Shown here: piece after piece, positions 6,921 to 14,670 of the stretch
Layout: each line of letters starts with the position of its first letter
Numbering within the stretch: the stretch's first letter is position 1
Assembly: GCA_002309955.1 (NCBI GenBank)
Contig: DBXQ01000039.1
Span: 1-23,820 of the forward strand
Direction of reading: 5' to 3'
DNA length: 23,820 nucleotides
DNA from: Bacteroidales bacterium UBA1208
GTDB taxonomy: Bacteria > Bacteroidota > Bacteroidia > Bacteroidales > P3
The notes under the pieces: generated by a model
Databases searched by the model: none
What the model was told of the DNA's origin: nothing
Seen by the model: only the letters and a program-made list of their open reading frames with translations
Translations under genes and position numbers: made by a program

Positions 6921-8216
6921 ATGGTCATGTTGACGGATAGTACTCTGGAACGGTTACGCATACTTGCCGAATCGGCGAAGTACGATGTGTCGTGCTCGTC
7001 AAGCGGCACAGTGAGGCGAGGCAAGCAGGGCATGGTAGGCAACACTGTGGGAGGGGTTGGCATCTGCCATTCGTTTGCCGACGACGGTCGCTGTATCTCG
7101 CTACTGAAGGTGATGCTGACTAACTACTGCATGTACGACTGTGCCTATTGCGTCAACCGCCGCTCGAACGACATCAAGCGTGCCACATTGTCAGTGTCGG
7201 AGCTGGTAAGTATTACCATGGAGTTCTACCGTCGCAACTATATCGAGGGTTTGTTCCTTTCGAGCGGTGTGGTACGCAACCCCGATTACACAATGGAACG
7301 CCTCGTAGCCATTGTTCGCGATTTGCGCACGGTACACGGCTTCAACGGATACATCCACCTGAAGAGCATCCCCGGAGCCTCACGGGAGCTGCTGAACGAA
7401 GCAGGACTCTATGCCGACCGTATGAGCGTGAACATCGAGATTCCCCGTGAGGAGTCGCTCAAACTGCTGGCTCCCGAGAAGGATCACCAGAGCGTATTCC
7501 AGCCGATGAAACTGATACAACAAGGCGTGCTGGAGAACAAGGAGGATCGCCGTCGATACCGCCATGCGCCACGCTTTGTGCCAGCAGGGCAATCGACCCA
7601 GATGATTGTGGGTGCCACCCAAGACAGCGACCGCGACATACTGACTATGTCGTCCGCACTTTACGGTCAGCCCACCATTCGGCGTGTATACTATTCGGGC
7701 TATATCAGCGTGAACACCTACGACTCACGTCTGCCTGTGCTAAAACAACCGCCCTTGGTAAGGGAAAACAGGCTCTACCAAGCCGACTGGCTACTACGGT
7801 TCTACCACTTCAAGGTGGAGGAGATTGTAGACGACCTGCACCCCAATCTCGACCTTGAACTGGATCCCAAACTGGCATGGGCACTACGCCATCCGGAGGC
7901 TTTCCCTATTGACATCAACACCGCCGACTATGAATGGCTACTGCGCGTGCCAGGATTAGGCACCAAGTCAGCATGGCTCATCATCAATGCCCGCCGTTCC
8001 TGTCGCCTCACCTCCGAGCACTTGAAGAAGATGGGCGTGGTGATGAAGAAAGCCAAGTATTTTATCACCTGCCACGAACTCACCGCCTCAACCCTGCAAC
8101 CCCTGCGCGGCATCAACGAGCTGAGTCCAGAACGGTTGCGGCCACTACTCATATCGCCACGCCAGCAAAGATTGGCCGAGCAGGAGAAACAGCTGACCTT
8201 AAACTTCGATGACTGA
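6921..8216 (+). CDS. Putative DNA modification/repair radical SAM protein (TIGR03916 type)
   Basis: This 431-residue protein has the radical SAM signature CMYDCAYC (C70, C74, C77), which binds a [4Fe-4S] cluster and SAM. Extra cysteines at 25, 49 and 58 precede it (YDVSCSSSG, GICHSFADDGRC), as expected for this family. The barrel continues through GLFLSSGVV, GYIHLKSIPGA and ADRMSVNIEIP. FVPAGQSTQMIVGA and RVYYSGYISV follow, and the C-terminal part has a helix-hairpin-helix-like segment (DYEWLLRVPGLGTKSAWLI), typical of non-specific DNA binding. The family is named for its linkage with the TIGR03915 protein and uracil-DNA-glycosylase-like domains, and the partner gene indeed follows 55 bp downstream. 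A role in DNA repair or base modification is the usual inference; the reaction is not established. The ATG at 6921 fits the leader; a second ATG lies at 6927. Confidence 0.93.
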   Translation: MVMLTDSTLERLRILAESAKYDVSCSSSGTVRRGKQGMVGNTVGGVGICHSFADDGRCISLLKVMLTNYCMYDCAYCVNRRSNDIKRATLSVSELVSITMEFYRRNYIEGLFLSSGVVRNPDYTMERLVAIVRDLRTVHGFNGYIHLKSIPGASRELLNEAGLYADRMSVNIEIPREESLKLLAPEKDHQSVFQPMKLIQQGVLENKEDRRRYRHAPRFVPAGQSTQMIVGATQDSDRDILTMSSALYGQPTIRRVYYSGYISVNTYDSRLPVLKQPPLVRENRLYQADWLLRFYHFKVEEIVDDLHPNLDLELDPKLAWALRHPEAFPIDINTADYEWLLRVPGLGTKSAWLIINARRSCRLTSEHLKKMGVVMKKAKYFITCHELTASTLQPLRGINELSPERLRPLLISPRQQRLAEQEKQLTLNFDD

Positions 8217-8271
8217 ACAAGAACGGCAGTTAATGTATAACGACTAACACATTAACGCATTCAAGCATTCA

Positions 8272-9054
8272 ATGGTTTACACTTTCGACGGGACAATGGA
8301 TGGGCTGCTGACAGCTGTGTTCGATGCTTTTGAACGGCACGAACAGCCAGAGGCATTGCTAACAACAGGTGATGCCCTGCCTTTGTTTTGCGAAAGAATG
8401 CACGAAGTAGTTACCGACGAGACAAGAGCCCAGCGCGTGTGGACAGGATTGGAGAAACGATTAAGCAGAGAGGCATTAAGGCTCATCACCGTCAGCTGGC
8501 TGTCGGAGATGCAAGAACTCAACAATCCGCTCTTCATGTACATCTTCAAGACCTTCCAACAACCCGCTGAAAAGCCAAGTATCGAGCGCAATTTTGCCGA
8601 CCCCGACGTGCTTTCGGTTACCAACATCGCCCGCAAGGTGCTACACGAGCAGCTGCGCATGAAACAATTCGTCCGTTTCCAGAAAGCCAAGGACGGCACC
8701 TATCTTGCCGTTGTCTCCCCCGACCACAACGTGCTGCCGCTTATCATTGACCATTTTGCCGACCGTTTCCGCGACCAACCGTGGATGATATACGATGCCC
8801 ACCGCCATTACGGCTATTATTACGAAGGCTCTGGGCACCCCGTCCGCATCACCTTCGAAAACGAATCCGAGGTACCTTTCAGCCTTTCCGACGGCAAGCT
8901 AAACGACGATGTGCTCAGCAACGACGACCACTTGTTTCAAGACCTTTGGCGCACCTACTTCAAAGCCATCTGCATCCGCGAGCGCATCAACCCCCGCAAA
9001 CAACTGAGCGACATGCCCCGCCGCTACTGGAAATACATGACAGAAAAGCAATGA
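8272..9054 (+). CDS. TIGR03915 family protein, partner of the radical SAM protein (DUF4130-like)
   Basis: This 260-residue protein opens with YTFDGTMDGLLTAVFDAFE, the characteristic N-terminus of the TIGR03915/DUF4130 family. It also carries DVLSVTNIARKVLHEQLRMKQ, FVRFQKAKDGTYLAVVSP, MIYDAHRHYGYYYEG and the terminal MPRRYWKYMTEKQ, all in family order. Its place directly after the TIGR03916 radical SAM gene is the standard arrangement, and the two are thought to work together in DNA metabolism. In some bacteria this domain is fused to a uracil-DNA-glycosylase-like domain; here it is free-standing and no glycosylase gene is visible in the window. No catalytic residue can be named with confidence. 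Confidence 0.92.
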   Translation: MVYTFDGTMDGLLTAVFDAFERHEQPEALLTTGDALPLFCERMHEVVTDETRAQRVWTGLEKRLSREALRLITVSWLSEMQELNNPLFMYIFKTFQQPAEKPSIERNFADPDVLSVTNIARKVLHEQLRMKQFVRFQKAKDGTYLAVVSPDHNVLPLIIDHFADRFRDQPWMIYDAHRHYGYYYEGSGHPVRITFENESEVPFSLSDGKLNDDVLSNDDHLFQDLWRTYFKAICIRERINPRKQLSDMPRRYWKYMTEKQ

Positions 9055-9111
9055 ATGAGTGTGCCAATTCGTTAATCGAAATACTCATTAACACATTAAC
9101 CCCTTCAAGAA

Positions 9112-10254
9112 TCAAGGCTCCACCCAATCACCATTCTCCTTGATAAGGTTGATAAGTTCTTCCACGGCGTCGGCTTGGGGGATGTCGCGTTTCATCACCT
9201 GTTTGCCTTTGTAGAGGGTTATCTTGCCCGCGCCTTGGCCTACATAGCCGTAGTGCGCGTCGGCCATCTCGCCGGGGCCGTTGACGATGCAGCCCATCAC
9301 GCCAATCTTGACGCCCTTGAGGTGCTGAGTGCGCGCCTTTATCTGCTGTAGAGCCTGCTGGATGTCGTACTGCGTGCGGCCGCAGGAGGGGCAGGCGATG
9401 TATTCACACTTGCTGATACGTGCCCCAACGGCCTGAAGGATGCCGTAGGCCACGGGAATCTCCTCGACGGGGTCTTCGGTGAGGGAGACACGGATGGTGT
9501 CGCCGATGCCGTCGATAAGCAGTGCACCGATGCCGGCGGCACTCTTGTAACGCGCTTCCATCGCATCGCCCGCTTCGGTGACGCCAAGATGGATGGGATA
9601 GTCCATACCGAGGGCGTGCATCTTCTCGACAAAGAGGCGTGTGCTCTGCACCATCACCTGCACATTGCTGGCTTTCATGGAGAAGACCAGTTGGTGGTAG
9701 TCCTGCTCGCGGCACACCTGGGCAAACTCGATGGCGGACTGCGCCATGCCCTCGGGGGTGTTGCCGTAACGGCTCATAATGCGTTCGCTGAGCGAACCGT
9801 GGTTGGTGCCAATGCGCATGGCGGTGTGGTGCTGCTTGCATATCTCAATGAGGCGCGACATCTTCTCCCCTATCCGCTTCAGCTCGTCGGCGTATTCCTG
9901 TTCAGTGAAGTGGGTCTTGCCGGTATTGCGGTCGGTGTAGTTGCCGGGATTCACGCGCACCTTTTCGACGATGGTGGCAGCTGTCTCGGCAGCAAGGGGG
10001 TTGAAATGAATGTCCGCCACAAGCGGGACAGTGCAGCCGCGACGAGCCAGCTCGTTCTTGATGTTATAAAGGTTCTCCGCCGCCTTGACATCGGGAGCGG
10101 TGATACGCACCAGTTCACAGCCTGCCTCTACAAGGCGCAGAGTCTGTTCAACAGTGGCTTGGGTGTCCATAGTGTCGGTGTTGGTCATGGACTGGACTCG
10201 GATGGGGGCACCTCCGCCTAATGTGAGGTCGCCGATTTGTATTTGTCTGCTCAT
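9112..10254 (-). CDS. ispG: 4-hydroxy-3-methylbut-2-enyl diphosphate synthase, short form
   Basis: IspG (GcpE) converts methylerythritol cyclodiphosphate to HMBPP in the MEP isoprenoid pathway, using a [4Fe-4S] cluster. The 380-residue protein has the TIM barrel (IRVQSMTNTDTMDT at 18-31, VRVNPGNY at 99-106, IGTNHGSLSERIMSRYG at 148-164). It also has the C-terminal cluster domain with ligands C288, C291, C322 and E329 (CPSCGRTQYD, MGCIVNGPGEM). IspG of most Bacteroidetes, chlamydiae and plants carries a large extra domain between barrel and cluster domain, giving about 600 residues or more. Here the barrel resembles that long type, but the chain passes directly from EDPVEEIPVAYGI to the cluster domain. 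All catalytic features are present, so the protein should be active. It is the last gene of the minus-strand run. Confidence 0.96.
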   Translation of the reverse strand: MSRQIQIGDLTLGGGAPIRVQSMTNTDTMDTQATVEQTLRLVEAGCELVRITAPDVKAAENLYNIKNELARRGCTVPLVADIHFNPLAAETAATIVEKVRVNPGNYTDRNTGKTHFTEQEYADELKRIGEKMSRLIEICKQHHTAMRIGTNHGSLSERIMSRYGNTPEGMAQSAIEFAQVCREQDYHQLVFSMKASNVQVMVQSTRLFVEKMHALGMDYPIHLGVTEAGDAMEARYKSAAGIGALLIDGIGDTIRVSLTEDPVEEIPVAYGILQAVGARISKCEYIACPSCGRTQYDIQQALQQIKARTQHLKGVKIGVMGCIVNGPGEMADAHYGYVGQGAGKITLYKGKQVMKRDIPQADAVEELINLIKENGDWVEP

Positions 10255-10280
10255 GGGGTTTTTCTTTTTCGGAGGGTTCA

Positions 10281-10315
10281 GATTATTCGGAGTGTTCGGA
10301 ACAATCAGAATAATC
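10281..10315. repeat. Inverted repeat upstream of ispG
   Basis: GATTATTC (10281-10288) and GAATAATC (10308-10315) form an 8-bp inverted pair with shorter TTCGGA repeats in the loop. It lies between the toxin gene and ispG. There is no T run on either side in the reading direction, so it does not look like a simple terminator. Confidence 0.45.
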
Positions 10316-10340
10316 GGATTGCTTTTCTTATCATTGATTA

Positions 10341-10661
10341 TTACTGGGTTATCATCTTGGATTTGAGGATGCGATCAATCACAACGACATCTCTTTCAAT
10401 GTGGAACACATACACGAATTTGCGGTTGTGAGAGACCATGCGACGGGCTTGAGGATGAATAGCACGAATCGTCTGCGAACGGCTTACGGCAAAACAATCC
10501 GCATACACTGAGAGCGACATCATCTCGCCATACATCGCCTCAATATAACGGTGAGCGCCCTCACGCGACATGACATAACGCAGAAAGCCTTTCAGTTCTT
10601 CTACATCCTCCAGGACGGTCTTGCCTATCTCAACCCTGTATATTGTCATAATATTCGTCAA
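10341..10661 (-). CDS. RelE/ParE-family toxin
   Basis: This protein of up to 106 residues fits the small RelE/ParE toxin fold. It has a leading strand (MTIYRVEIGKT), two helices (LEDVEELKGFLRYVM and GAHRYIEAMYGEMM), then RMVSHNRKFVYVFHIERDVVVIDRIL, the typical beta-sheet with an Arg/His/Lys-rich core. RelE members cut mRNA on the ribosome and ParE members poison gyrase; the sequence does not decide between them. The frame starts at 10661, but the ATG at 10649 (MTIYRVEI) fits family starts better. It overlaps the end of the upstream small gene by 20-32 bases, as is usual for toxin-antitoxin pairs. The pair sits between housekeeping genes, so it is either a local insertion or a domesticated module. 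Confidence 0.75.
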   Translation of the reverse strand: MTNIMTIYRVEIGKTVLEDVEELKGFLRYVMSREGAHRYIEAMYGEMMSLSVYADCFAVSRSQTIRAIHPQARRMVSHNRKFVYVFHIERDVVVIDRILKSKMITQ

Positions 10662-10830
10662 CGTACTGGTGCAACATGTTGCAAAACTCGTCCACAGTCA
10701 TGTGGTCCTCCTGCGACACTCCTGTTGTCATAGCCAACGGGGCTTGATGCACAGCCGATTGTCTCGCGTACACAGCCTCTGGCTCACAAACCGACGGAGA
10801 TAACAGGTCTTTTTTGTCTTGTTCATTCAT
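10630..10830 (-). CDS. Probable antitoxin of the RelE/ParE pair
   Basis: This 66-residue protein lies directly upstream of, and overlaps, the toxin gene. It has no recognisable DNA-binding fold. The first 40 residues look disordered, and the last 23 (from MTVDEFCNML to the end) form an acidic helix rich in Asp/Glu and Tyr that could wrap a basic toxin. The antitoxin call rests on position, overlap, size and charge. It lacks a clear Phd, RHH or HTH domain, so autoregulation by this protein alone is doubtful. Confidence 0.6.
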   Translation of the reverse strand: MNEQDKKDLLSPSVCEPEAVYARQSAVHQAPLAMTTGVSQEDHMTVDEFCNMLHQYVDEYYDNIQG

Positions 10831-10892
10831 GGTTAATCGCTTTATCTTAGTAACGCACTACAAGTGTTATTATTGTTTCGTCAGAAAAAAGG

Positions 10893-11660
10893 TCAGTTCT
10901 TACCTTTCGCCTTGATATACACTTCGGTGGCACCGGCACCGTAGAGCGACATGGGTGCATCGACGTACTGCACATTGTCATACATATCAAGCTCGTTGTG
11001 TATCTCGGTCTTTAGCACCCCGCGGCCCACGCCGTGGATGAACACCACCTTCTTGAAGCCGTTGAGGAGCGCGTGGTTGAGGCAGGTGCGGAAGAAACGC
11101 TTCTGCAACTCGTGCTTCTCAATGTCGCTGAGCCGTTCGGGATGGTCGGTCAAAGCCTCGATGTGGAGATCCACCTCGGCCTCGCCCGGACGGGTCATAT
11201 ACTGCAGCAGCACATTCTCATTCAGCTTCTGTGCATTGTGCGACTGCACCAGTTCCAACCGTGCCTTCAACTTTTTCACCTGGTCTTGCAGACTTGCCAC
11301 CTGCGACCGTAGGCGCACATTCTCCTCGCGCAACTTGTCAATGTCATCATCATCCGCCGAGCCTGTGAACTTCTCTTTCAGCTTGCGGTTCAGCTCCGCT
11401 TCCTTGGCAGCGGCCTTCGATTCAGTCTCAACAGCCTGTTTTGCCTCCTCGGCCGTAGAGAGTTCACCCGGCACATCCTGATTGAACACCTTCGCCACGC
11501 CCTTCTGGTCGGCCATGCGAATAAGCTCATTTGGCGGCATGGGCATGTCGAAACCCGTGTCGTCACGCACAAAGATGAAATCGTTGGTGATTTTGGTGAC
11601 CACTCCGCCACCGATACTGTTGAGGAACTTAACCTTGTCCCCTATTTGAAATTTGGTCAT
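10893..11660 (-). CDS. DUF2027-type Smr domain protein, compact form
   Basis: This 255-residue protein has an N-terminal Tudor/SH3-like segment (FQIGDKVKFLNSIGGGVVTKI, residues 4-24), as in DUF2027 proteins. An Ala/Glu-rich linker follows, then a coiled coil (about 105-140). The C-terminus is a Smr domain with VDLHIEAL (163-170) and the HGVGRGVLKTEI loop (209-220). Smr domains act as nucleases or nucleic-acid binding modules in MutS2 and related proteins, and the H-G-x-G-x-G motif is intact. DUF2027 proteins of Bacteroides usually have an additional globular domain between the N-terminal segment and Smr. Here that space is taken by low-complexity and coiled-coil sequence, so the protein is shorter than usual. 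It lies 51 bp downstream of mpl, probably in the same transcript. Confidence 0.88.
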   Translation of the reverse strand: MTKFQIGDKVKFLNSIGGGVVTKITNDFIFVRDDTGFDMPMPPNELIRMADQKGVAKVFNQDVPGELSTAEEAKQAVETESKAAAKEAELNRKLKEKFTGSADDDDIDKLREENVRLRSQVASLQDQVKKLKARLELVQSHNAQKLNENVLLQYMTRPGEAEVDLHIEALTDHPERLSDIEKHELQKRFFRTCLNHALLNGFKKVVFIHGVGRGVLKTEIHNELDMYDNVQYVDAPMSLYGAGATEVYIKAKGKN

Positions 11661-11711
11661 ATCATTAAAGTAAAAAGTGAAAGGTGAAATGATTTGTAAA
11701 CATACTATTTC

Positions 11712-13088
11712 TCAATCAATCAACTCATCGGCCAGCTGCTTAAAATCGATGCCGTCGAAGTTGCCGCTGGACATCATAAGCAGATTCATTGCCTGACTGC
11801 TTGATTGCTTGAATGTTTGAATGACTGCATCCACCATTTGTTTGGAATCGGTAAACACCCGCACCTTGTCGTTGGCAAAGGAGGCCTTCACCTGTTCGGG
11901 GTCAAGGTTGGGCAGTTTCTTCAGTTGCAGCGCATGCTGGCTGTAGTAGACAAAGGGAACATCCGCATTATCCATGGTACCAGCATATTGCTTCAGAAAT
12001 TCAGCCGTAAGGCTGCTGAAAGTGTGCAGCTCCATGCACGCCACCAATAGGCGGTTGGGATACTGCTCCCGCATGGCTGAGATGGTTGCACGGAGTTTCG
12101 ATGGGGCATGGGCAAAATCCTTATACACCGCACAACTCTCCGTCTTCTTCACCAGCTCTAACCGCTTGCTGGCTCCGGCGAAACTCTGAATCGCTTCATA
12201 GAACCTTTCATCGCTGATTCCAAGAGCGTTACACGCATATCTTGCAGCTGTAAGATTAAGCAGATTATGTCTGCCGAATACCTTCAACGGAACAGGTGCA
12301 AAAGCATCTGGTAACAAACACGTTACACCATTTTCGACCTTATGATCCGGCACATCATAGGGCTGTTTTGTGATATCCTCGCGCTGGTTTTTCAGCGCCA
12401 CGTCACGCACTTCGGGGTCATTATTACAATAAATCAGCCTACCACCTGGTTCTATGAGGTTTATGAACTGGGCAAACTGGTCTTTGTATATCTCGAATGT
12501 CGGGAAGACATTGATATGGTCCCACTCAATGCCTGTGATGATGGCCACATGAGGTCGGTACAGGTGGAACTTGGGACGGCGGTCGATGGGCGAAGTCAGG
12601 TACTCGTCGCCCTCCAGCACCATCACCTTGGCGGTCTCGCTGAGGCGCACCATCACCTCAAAGCCTTCAAGCTGAGCACCTACCATATAGTCGGCCTCCA
12701 CGCCGCAGTGTTGCAGCACATGCAGTATCATGGCGGTGGTGGTAGTCTTGCCATGGCTGCCGCCAATCACCACACGGGTCTTCTCCCTCGACTGCTCGTA
12801 GAGGTATTCAGGATAGCTATAAATCTTGATACCAAGCTCTTGCGAACGCAGCAGCTCGGGGTTGTCCTTGCGGGCATGCATCCCCAGCACAATGGCATCG
12901 AGGTCGGAGGTGATACGCTCGGGATGCCAGCCGTAACTGTCTGGCAACAAGCCATAACGTTGCAGACGACTCTTGGCAGGGTCGAAAATCTCGTCGTCGG
13001 AACCCGTCACGTGGTACCCTTTCAGATGCAGGGCGATGGCCAGATTGTGCATCGCGCTGCCACCGATGGCTATAAAATGTACATTCAT
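11712..13088 (-). CDS. mpl: UDP-N-acetylmuramate:L-Ala-gamma-D-Glu-meso-DAP ligase
   Basis: Mpl recycles cell-wall tripeptide by joining it to UDP-MurNAc, using ATP, in the cytoplasm. The 458-residue protein shows all three Mur ligase domains. These are the nucleotide-binding N-terminus (IAIGGSAMHNLAIAL, 6-20), the ATPase domain (GGSHGKTTTTAM, 109-120; LEGDEYLTS, 158-166; ITGIEWDHINVFP, 184-196) and the C-terminal domain (DFAHAPSKLRATISAMR). The SAM rather than GMG in the first motif, and HARKDNPELL with IYSYPEYLYE (71-98), distinguish Mpl from MurC. Length and motifs are complete. It follows the HD-domain gene by 68 bp on the same strand and is probably co-transcribed with the Smr gene. Confidence 0.93.
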   Translation of the reverse strand: MNVHFIAIGGSAMHNLAIALHLKGYHVTGSDDEIFDPAKSRLQRYGLLPDSYGWHPERITSDLDAIVLGMHARKDNPELLRSQELGIKIYSYPEYLYEQSREKTRVVIGGSHGKTTTTAMILHVLQHCGVEADYMVGAQLEGFEVMVRLSETAKVMVLEGDEYLTSPIDRRPKFHLYRPHVAIITGIEWDHINVFPTFEIYKDQFAQFINLIEPGGRLIYCNNDPEVRDVALKNQREDITKQPYDVPDHKVENGVTCLLPDAFAPVPLKVFGRHNLLNLTAARYACNALGISDERFYEAIQSFAGASKRLELVKKTESCAVYKDFAHAPSKLRATISAMREQYPNRLLVACMELHTFSSLTAEFLKQYAGTMDNADVPFVYYSQHALQLKKLPNLDPEQVKASFANDKVRVFTDSKQMVDAVIQTFKQSSSQAMNLLMMSSGNFDGIDFKQLADELID

Positions 13089-13126
13089 ATTCGATAATTC
13101 GTTAATTCGTCAATTCGTTAATTCGT
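13089..13126. repeat. Short tandem AATTCGTTA repeats
   Basis: Between mpl and the HD-domain gene the sequence repeats units of the form TAATTCGT(T/C)AATTCG several times. Related fragments occur at about 9066-9076 and elsewhere in gaps. It looks like simple intergenic repeat DNA, with no sign of an operator. Confidence 0.6.
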
Positions 13127-13156
13127 GAGTTTTAGATGCGCCAAGGACTAACACAT

Positions 13157-14416
13157 TCACGCCTTCACACATTCCCTCGTTCTCAACAATAATTCTTTGG
13201 GGAAATAAATATAATATTTTGTCACCTGTTTTTCGAGGAAATGACGGTCGAGTTGGTCGGACGCCTCACCGATGTCGCGGCACGTTCCATCCTTAAACAG
13301 AACGCGGATTTCCTGGTCGTTATAGTCGTAGGCGTGGTTGCTCAGAATGCCCGTGTTGACAAAGAACTCGCTCTCGCGCGGCTCAAGGTCGAAAAGGAGT
13401 TGGGTCTGTGTGCGGAAGGTCTCCACCACCTCTGGCTCAAAGGGACGGTCCGACACCCGGATGGCGCTGAGATGCCGGTTCACCAGATGCTCCGACAGCA
13501 TGCGCAACAATTTGTCACTATGGTTCATCCATCCCTTCACTGCCATATCGATATCACTGTCGTCAATCAAGGCGAAGCGGTCCAGGAGTTCAGGATTTTG
13601 CTCAAAATCCTGCAACACATAGTGGTGGGAAAGGAAGTCGTAGAGCGGCAGCCCCTCAATGCCAAGGGATGAGCCCTGCGAGGCCAGCTCGCGTGCCCTG
13701 CGGAGAATGCCGGACAGCAGATTGTCCGCTGCAACCACAGTCTTGTGCAGGTACACCTGCCAGTACATCAGCCTTCTTGAAATGATGAACTTCTCCACCG
13801 AATAGATGCCCTTCTCGTCCACCACCAGCTCGTCGTTTTTCACATTCAGCATATTGATGATGCGGTCAGTGCCCACAACCCCCTCACTCACTCCAGTAAA
13901 GAAACTGTCGCGTCCCAGGTAGTCTAATCGGTCCATATCCAGCTGGCTGCTCACCAGCTGGTGGAGATATTTCTTGGGATAGGTACCCTTAAACACCTCG
14001 ATGGCCACCGAGAGGGCGCCATCGAACACCTCGTTCAGACGCTCCATAAAAAGGCGCGAGCAATCCTCATGGTGCAGGTCAGCCAACAGCCGCTCTGAAG
14101 TATGGGAGAAGGGGCCATGCCCCACATCGTGCAACAGGATTGCCAACCGGGCTCCCAGCTCCTCCTTGGGGGTGGTCTCCACCCCTTTCACCCTCAGCAC
14201 CTCAAGGGCGCGGTTCATCAGGTTCAGCGCACCCAGCATATGGCTGAAGCGCGTGTGCATGGCTCCCGGGTACACCAGGCTGGTGAAGCCCAACTGCTTG
14301 ATACGGCGCTGCCGCTGGAAATAGGGATGCGACAGCACATCGAAGATAATCTCATCCTCTATGGTCAGAAACCCGTCGTAGACCGGGTCATTTATTATCT
14401 TGCGCTTGTTAGTCAT
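13157..14416 (-). CDS. HD domain phosphohydrolase (SAMHD1/dNTPase-like)
   Basis: This 419-residue protein has the HD-domain metal site. H59 lies in HTRFSHMLG (54-62), H96-D97 in ILLHDVGHGPFSH (93-105), and a distal Asp in SSQLDMDRLDYLGRD (156-170, likely D162). The opening (INDPVYDGFLTIEDEIIFDVLSHPYFQRQRRIKQLG) and the layout match the bacterial SAMHD1-like group, which includes dNTP triphosphohydrolases. The exact substrate cannot be read from the sequence. The VEKFIISRRLMYWQVYLHKT helix (about 207-226) is conserved in this group. It is the first gene of the minus-strand run; no clear promoter box was found upstream. A role in nucleotide pool control is plausible from the family. Confidence 0.9.
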   Translation of the reverse strand: MTNKRKIINDPVYDGFLTIEDEIIFDVLSHPYFQRQRRIKQLGFTSLVYPGAMHTRFSHMLGALNLMNRALEVLRVKGVETTPKEELGARLAILLHDVGHGPFSHTSERLLADLHHEDCSRLFMERLNEVFDGALSVAIEVFKGTYPKKYLHQLVSSQLDMDRLDYLGRDSFFTGVSEGVVGTDRIINMLNVKNDELVVDEKGIYSVEKFIISRRLMYWQVYLHKTVVAADNLLSGILRRARELASQGSSLGIEGLPLYDFLSHHYVLQDFEQNPELLDRFALIDDSDIDMAVKGWMNHSDKLLRMLSEHLVNRHLSAIRVSDRPFEPEVVETFRTQTQLLFDLEPRESEFFVNTGILSNHAYDYNDQEIRVLFKDGTCRDIGEASDQLDRHFLEKQVTKYYIYFPKELLLRTRECVKA

Positions 14417-14559
14417 TACAATGATAGGAAACGCACTTCCAGTCTCTTTATTGCCCCCCGGGCAAAAAAAGATTTGGCCCGTGTCTGGTATTAGACTGCT
14501 TTCTCAACAGCCTCAAATGGTCGCCACAATGATAGTTTGTTCTATTTTATCCATTATTT

Positions 14560-14670
14560 TGAGAGCGCGTGTCTCCGACGCGCTGAGTGTATTTGCTTGT
14601 TGTACCCCACACTATTAGTGCGGGGTTATTGAGAGTTTGCCGTCTTCGAGGCAATCTATAGAAGTCACCT
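14560..14670. repeat. REP-like palindromic element with three hairpins
   Basis: Hairpin one is AGCGCGT/ACGCGCT (14564-14570/14578-14584). Hairpin two is ACCCC-CACTA/TAGTG-GGGGT (14604-14614/14616-14626, one A-C mismatch). Hairpin three is TTGCC/GGCAA (14637-14641/14650-14654). The link GGGGTTATTGAGA between hairpins two and three, and the TCTTCGAGG loop, mirror the element at 6325-6390, whose stem sequence differs. Confidence 0.68.

Noticed and set aside
9589..10221. Plus-strand 210-codon frame within ispG
   Set aside because: It lies wholly opposite ispG, whose motifs and cluster ligands are complete.
12342..13097. Plus-strand 251-codon frame within mpl
   Set aside because: It is an antisense shadow of a complete Mur ligase.
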